Under the pieces are notes generated by a model. It saw nothing but the letters and a program-made list of their open reading frames with translations. It searched no databases and was not told where the DNA came from. The position numbers and the translations under genes are program-made. Below, one piece after another: positions 13,680-16,648 of a stretch of DNA of 16,648 nucleotides (positions within the stretch are counted from its first letter, which is position 1; each line of letters starts with the position of its first letter). Source of the DNA: JOPF133 sp035505095. Lineage in GTDB: Bacteria > Acidobacteriota > Terriglobia > Bryobacterales > Bryobacteraceae. The stretch covers positions 1 to 16,648 of the forward strand of contig DATJRE010000121.1 of NCBI GenBank assembly GCA_035505095.1, in the 5' to 3' direction.

Positions 13680-14438
13680 GTGGCAACAAGTCTTAAGATG
13701 ATTGTCCTGCTGGGCCTGCTCTGTTTTCTTACCGCCGTGATGGCGCAGCAATTTCCGTTATGGGAGCGCCTGCTGCGCTACTACGGCGGCAAAACCGACA
13801 CCACGCCGGTGCCCTCCATGAAGATGGGCAATCACATGCAGATGTCGCTCAAAGGCGCGCCGCAACCGGGAGATGCCGAGCGCGCCGAGCGGATTGTGGC
13901 GGCCGCGCGGCGGGTGGTGGCCCATTACTCCGATGTGAACACGGCGCTGCGAGACGGCTACCGGCCGTTTCATCCCACCGGCGTACTGGGTGAGGAGGTC
14001 CACTACACGAGCAATCGCTACCACCGGCTGGAGCAGCGCCAGGTGGACTACGACCATCCGGGGTCGATCCTTTATCAACGCACGCCGGAGGGCATGCGGG
14101 CCGTGGGCGTCATGTACACCGCTCCGCAGGATTCGACGCCGGACCATCTGAATGCAGTCGCTCCGCTGAGCATCGCCACCTGGCACCGCCATGTGGATTT
14201 CTGCGGCGGACCGCGAAGCGTGCCTCTCGAAGAGCGAGCCGGGCCGCATGCGCGGTTTGGCCCGCAAGGGAGTATCCACACCGAAGAGGCCTGCCAGGAG
14301 GCGCACGGACTTTGGATTCCGGTGGTCTTCGGATGGATGACGCATGTCTACCCCAACGCCAAATCCCCCAACGGGGTGTGGGCCGGCATGGACATGCACA
14401 TGGATGCCAACGCCAGCGACGAAGAAATGAAGAAGTAA
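13680..14438 (+). CDS. Exported His/Met/Cys-rich protein of unknown function
   Basis: This is a 252-residue protein from GTG 13680, preceded by GAGGG (13671-13675); ATG 13698 is an alternative. A signal peptide ends near residue 22 (AVMA before QQ). MKMGNHMQM (47-55) and MDMHMD (237-242) are Met/His clusters of the kind that bind copper. The central part carries many potential ligands in conserved-looking blocks: HYTSNRYH (108-115), DHPGSILYQ (125-133), WHRHVDFC (168-175), H200, C205 and GLWIPVVFGWMTHVYP (210-225). I do not recognise a named family. The ligand density suggests a periplasmic metal-binding or metal-dependent protein. It is divergent from the Cys-rich gene with 103 bp between the starts. 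Confidence 0.75.
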   Translation: MATSLKMIVLLGLLCFLTAVMAQQFPLWERLLRYYGGKTDTTPVPSMKMGNHMQMSLKGAPQPGDAERAERIVAAARRVVAHYSDVNTALRDGYRPFHPTGVLGEEVHYTSNRYHRLEQRQVDYDHPGSILYQRTPEGMRAVGVMYTAPQDSTPDHLNAVAPLSIATWHRHVDFCGGPRSVPLEERAGPHARFGPQGSIHTEEACQEAHGLWIPVVFGWMTHVYPNAKSPNGVWAGMDMHMDANASDEEMKK

Positions 14439-14451
14439 GTATCCGGCAGAG

Positions 14452-14508
14452 GGGTGCGCTGCCTCAAAGGGAGCACGGCGCAGTGATCCCACCGCCCCCG
14501 GCGCACCC
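14452..14508 (+). repeat. Inverted repeat downstream of the His/Met-rich gene
   Basis: GGGTGCGC (14452-14459) and GCGCACCC (14501-14508) are perfect complements separated by 41 bases. The pair lies between the stop at 14438 and the next gene start at 14527. No T-tract follows. It could be a structured 3' end, a factor-dependent terminator or an operator for the following gene. Confidence 0.35.
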
Positions 14509-14526
14509 AACCCTCCATATCGTAAA

Positions 14527-16648
14527 ATGTTACGAATGATTAAACTCAGAGTGATCCTGGTGGCCGCGGCCGCCCTCGCACTCGCTTCCGTTGGCGCAAT
14601 TTCGAACGCCCAGCACACGGGCTACGATCCGGCTCTCTGGAGCGGTATGAAGTACCGCATGATCGGCCCGGAACGGGGCGGACGTGTCACCGCGGTGACC
14701 GGCGTGCCCTCCCAGCCCTATACGTTTTATATGGGATCCACCGGCGGCGGCGTCTGGAAAACGGTGGACGCCGGGCACACCTGGACCAACATCTCGGATG
14801 GCTTTTTCGCGGTTGCCTCGATGGGCGCCATTGAGGTGTCGCTTTCCAATCCCGATATCGTCTACGCCGGCACCGGGTCCTCCAAGATTCGCAGCAACGT
14901 CTCCATCGGCCGCGGGATCTATAAATCCACCGATGCGGGAAAGACCTGGACTTTCCTGGGGCTGCGCGATGCAGGGCAAATCTCCACCATCCGCGTCAGC
15001 CCCACCAATCCCGACCTGGTTTACGTGGCGGCGCTCGGCAATCCCTTCGTGCCCAACAAGGAGCGCGGCGTGTACCGCTCCAGCGATGGCGGCAAAACCT
15101 GGAAACAGGTCCTCTACCTGTCCGACGACCTGGGCGCGGCCGATCTCGAATTGCAGCCGGGCAACCCCAAAGTCGTCTTCGCCTGCATGTGGCACGGCCA
15201 GCGCAAGCCCTGGAGCATTATCAGCGGCGCCCGCGAAGGCGGCATCTACAAAAGCACCGATGGCGGCGACAACTGGACGAAGCTGGCCGGCGGCCTGCCG
15301 CACGAATTGTTCGGGCGCGCCAACGTGGCCATTTCGGCCGCCAAGCCCGAGCGCATCTACGCGCTCATCGAGGCCAAGCCCGGCTCCGGCCTGTACCGCT
15401 CGGAGGATTCGGGCGCCACCTGGTCGTTGGTGAACGGCTCGTCCGCCATCATCACCCGGCCTTTCTACTACGACACCCTCGGTGTGGACCCCAACAACGC
15501 CGACGTGGTGTTCATTGGCGACGAAAGCTGGTTCAAGAGCACCGATGGCGGCAAGACGGTGCGCCGCGCGCAGGCGCCCCACGGCGACCACCACGACATC
15601 TGGATCAACCCCAAGAATTCGGAGTACATGATCCAATCCAACGATGGCGGCGCGAATGTGTCGCTGGATGGGGGCCGCACCTGGAGCCCGCAGACTAATC
15701 AGCCGACCGCCGAGATTTACCAGGTGGCGGTGGACGATCAGTATCCCTACCGCGTTTATGGCGCGCAGCAGGACAACACCACGGTGATCGTGCCCAGCCT
15801 GCCGCTGGGCGATGGCCAGGAATTCCGCGTGGGGCCGGGCTGCGAAACCGGGCCGATTATCCCCAACCCGGCCAATCCGGAGGTGGTCTACGGAAGCTGC
15901 AAGGGGCAGTTCTCCGTGCAGAACCTGGCCACCACCGACGAGATGCGCTACTGGGTGGGCGCGGAGTCGCTTTACGGCAACGGCGGCGCCACGTTGATTT
16001 ACCGCTTCCAGCGCGTCTCCCCCATGGAGGTTTCGCCGTTTCCGCCGTACGCCGTGTACTACGGCTCGCAATACCTGCACCGCACGCTGGATGGCGGCGT
16101 GACCTGGCAGAAGATCAGCCCCGACCTCACGGCCGATCCGCCGGGCGAGCCGCAGGAACCCTCCGGCACGCCCATCACCCGCGACGCCACCGGCGAAGAG
16201 GTCTACAGCACGCTGTACTCGATTCGCGAATCGCCGGTGCAGAAGGGCGTCATCTGGACGGGATCGAACGACGGCCTGGTGCAGGTGACCCGCGATAATG
16301 GCGCCCACTGGGAGAACGTCACGCCCAAAGACCTGCCGCCTGGCGGACGGGTGCAGAATGTCGAGCCGAGCCCGCACCACGCCGGCACCGCCTACGTAGC
16401 CATCTACCGTTATCTGCTGGGCGATTTCTCCCCGTACATCTACCGCACCAAGGATTTCGGCAAGAGCTGGACGCGCCTCACCGATGGGACCAACGGCATC
16501 GCCAAGGATGAACCCACCCGCGTGGTGCGGGAAGACCCCGTGCGCGAAGGTCTGCTGTACGCCGGCACCGAGTTCGGACTGTACATCTCCTTCGACGATG
16601 GCGCCCACTGGCAGCCGTTCCAAATGAATCTGCCGGTGACGCCGGTGA
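14527..16648 (+). CDS. Secreted Asp-box (BNR/sortilin VPS10-like) propeller protein, 3' end outside the window
   Basis: The frame is open from ATG 14527 (or ATG 14536) to the last base, giving 707 residues without a stop. A signal peptide (VILVAAAALALASVGAISNA) precedes YDPALWSGMKYRMIGPERGG, the usual opening of this acidobacterial/Bacteroidetes family. At least eleven Asp-box motifs (S/TxDxGxTW type) are spaced along it: TVDAGHTW (79-86), STDAGKTW, SSDGGKTW, STDGGDNW, SEDSGATW, STDGGKTV, SLDGGRTW, TLDGGVTW, TRDNGAHW, TKDFGKSW and SFDDGAHW. These mark the blades of one or two beta-propellers. The visible end, MNLPVTPV, is where family members continue for several hundred residues. Its role is unknown; relatives are called glycosyl hydrolases or sortilin-like without proof. 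No Shine-Dalgarno sequence is visible. Confidence 0.9.
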   Translation, partial: MLRMIKLRVILVAAAALALASVGAISNAQHTGYDPALWSGMKYRMIGPERGGRVTAVTGVPSQPYTFYMGSTGGGVWKTVDAGHTWTNISDGFFAVASMGAIEVSLSNPDIVYAGTGSSKIRSNVSIGRGIYKSTDAGKTWTFLGLRDAGQISTIRVSPTNPDLVYVAALGNPFVPNKERGVYRSSDGGKTWKQVLYLSDDLGAADLELQPGNPKVVFACMWHGQRKPWSIISGAREGGIYKSTDGGDNWTKLAGGLPHELFGRANVAISAAKPERIYALIEAKPGSGLYRSEDSGATWSLVNGSSAIITRPFYYDTLGVDPNNADVVFIGDESWFKSTDGGKTVRRAQAPHGDHHDIWINPKNSEYMIQSNDGGANVSLDGGRTWSPQTNQPTAEIYQVAVDDQYPYRVYGAQQDNTTVIVPSLPLGDGQEFRVGPGCETGPIIPNPANPEVVYGSCKGQFSVQNLATTDEMRYWVGAESLYGNGGATLIYRFQRVSPMEVSPFPPYAVYYGSQYLHRTLDGGVTWQKISPDLTADPPGEPQEPSGTPITRDATGEEVYSTLYSIRESPVQKGVIWTGSNDGLVQVTRDNGAHWENVTPKDLPPGGRVQNVEPSPHHAGTAYVAIYRYLLGDFSPYIYRTKDFGKSWTRLTDGTNGIAKDEPTRVVREDPVREGLLYAGTEFGLYISFDDGAHWQPFQMNLPVTPV

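Noticed and set aside
14530..16623. 697-codon minus-strand frame antisense to the Asp-box gene
   Set aside because: Its composition is a mirror of the sense gene, it has no signal or domain, and the sense frame has clear motifs and a signal peptide.

Overview
The window (16,648 bases, GC-rich, circular or linear context unknown) looks like chromosome from an acidobacterium, most likely close to Candidatus Solibacter / Bryobacterales. The reasons are a VWFA-related protein of the type annotated as acidobacterial (TIGR03436), a large secreted Asp-box (BNR/sortilin-like) protein, many small exported proteins of unknown function, and the very GC-rich third codon positions. This placement comes from gene content, not from a marker gene.

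Layout. 1-380 is a repeat array: three nearly identical 81-82 bp units separated by GCGGAG-rich spacers. 430-1366 holds two small exported proteins (DUF1579 and a YciI-like protein). 1398-2537 (minus) is an HpnI/ceramide-glucosyltransferase-like enzyme, head to head across only 20 bp with selB (2558-4429), so the organism probably inserts selenocysteine. 4430-5167 is a scar-like stretch with a decayed Doc/Fic toxin fragment and a promoter-plus-palindrome that has no intact gene directly behind it. 5168-7851 is a compact plus-strand cassette: DUF6582-like protein, MDR quinone oxidoreductase, VOC (glyoxalase-fold) protein, an 8-residue mini-ORF and a metallo-beta-lactamase-fold hydrolase. 7970-10857 encodes a UGT-type glycosyltransferase and a DHA2-family exporter.

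10915-13576 (minus) is a run of three genes: a Cys-rich small exported protein, an outer-membrane-like protein and a VWFA-domain protein. Across a 103-bp gap the divergent gene 13680-14438 encodes an exported His/Met/Cys-rich protein. Together the divergent block looks like a metal-handling envelope locus, which is an inference. From 14527 to the window end runs the 5' part of a large secreted Asp-box propeller protein.

Two themes recur. Several resident genes (DUF1579, YciI-like, hpnI, the glycosyltransferase, the Cys-rich protein) lack a Shine-Dalgarno sequence and have a -10-like hexamer 5-13 nt before the start codon, suggesting leaderless or nearly leaderless transcripts. The 5495-7851 cassette instead has canonical GGAGG/AAGGAG ribosome binding sites, which, with the toxin scar beside it, fits acquisition from elsewhere. 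No rRNA, tRNA, CRISPR array or complete insertion sequence was found.
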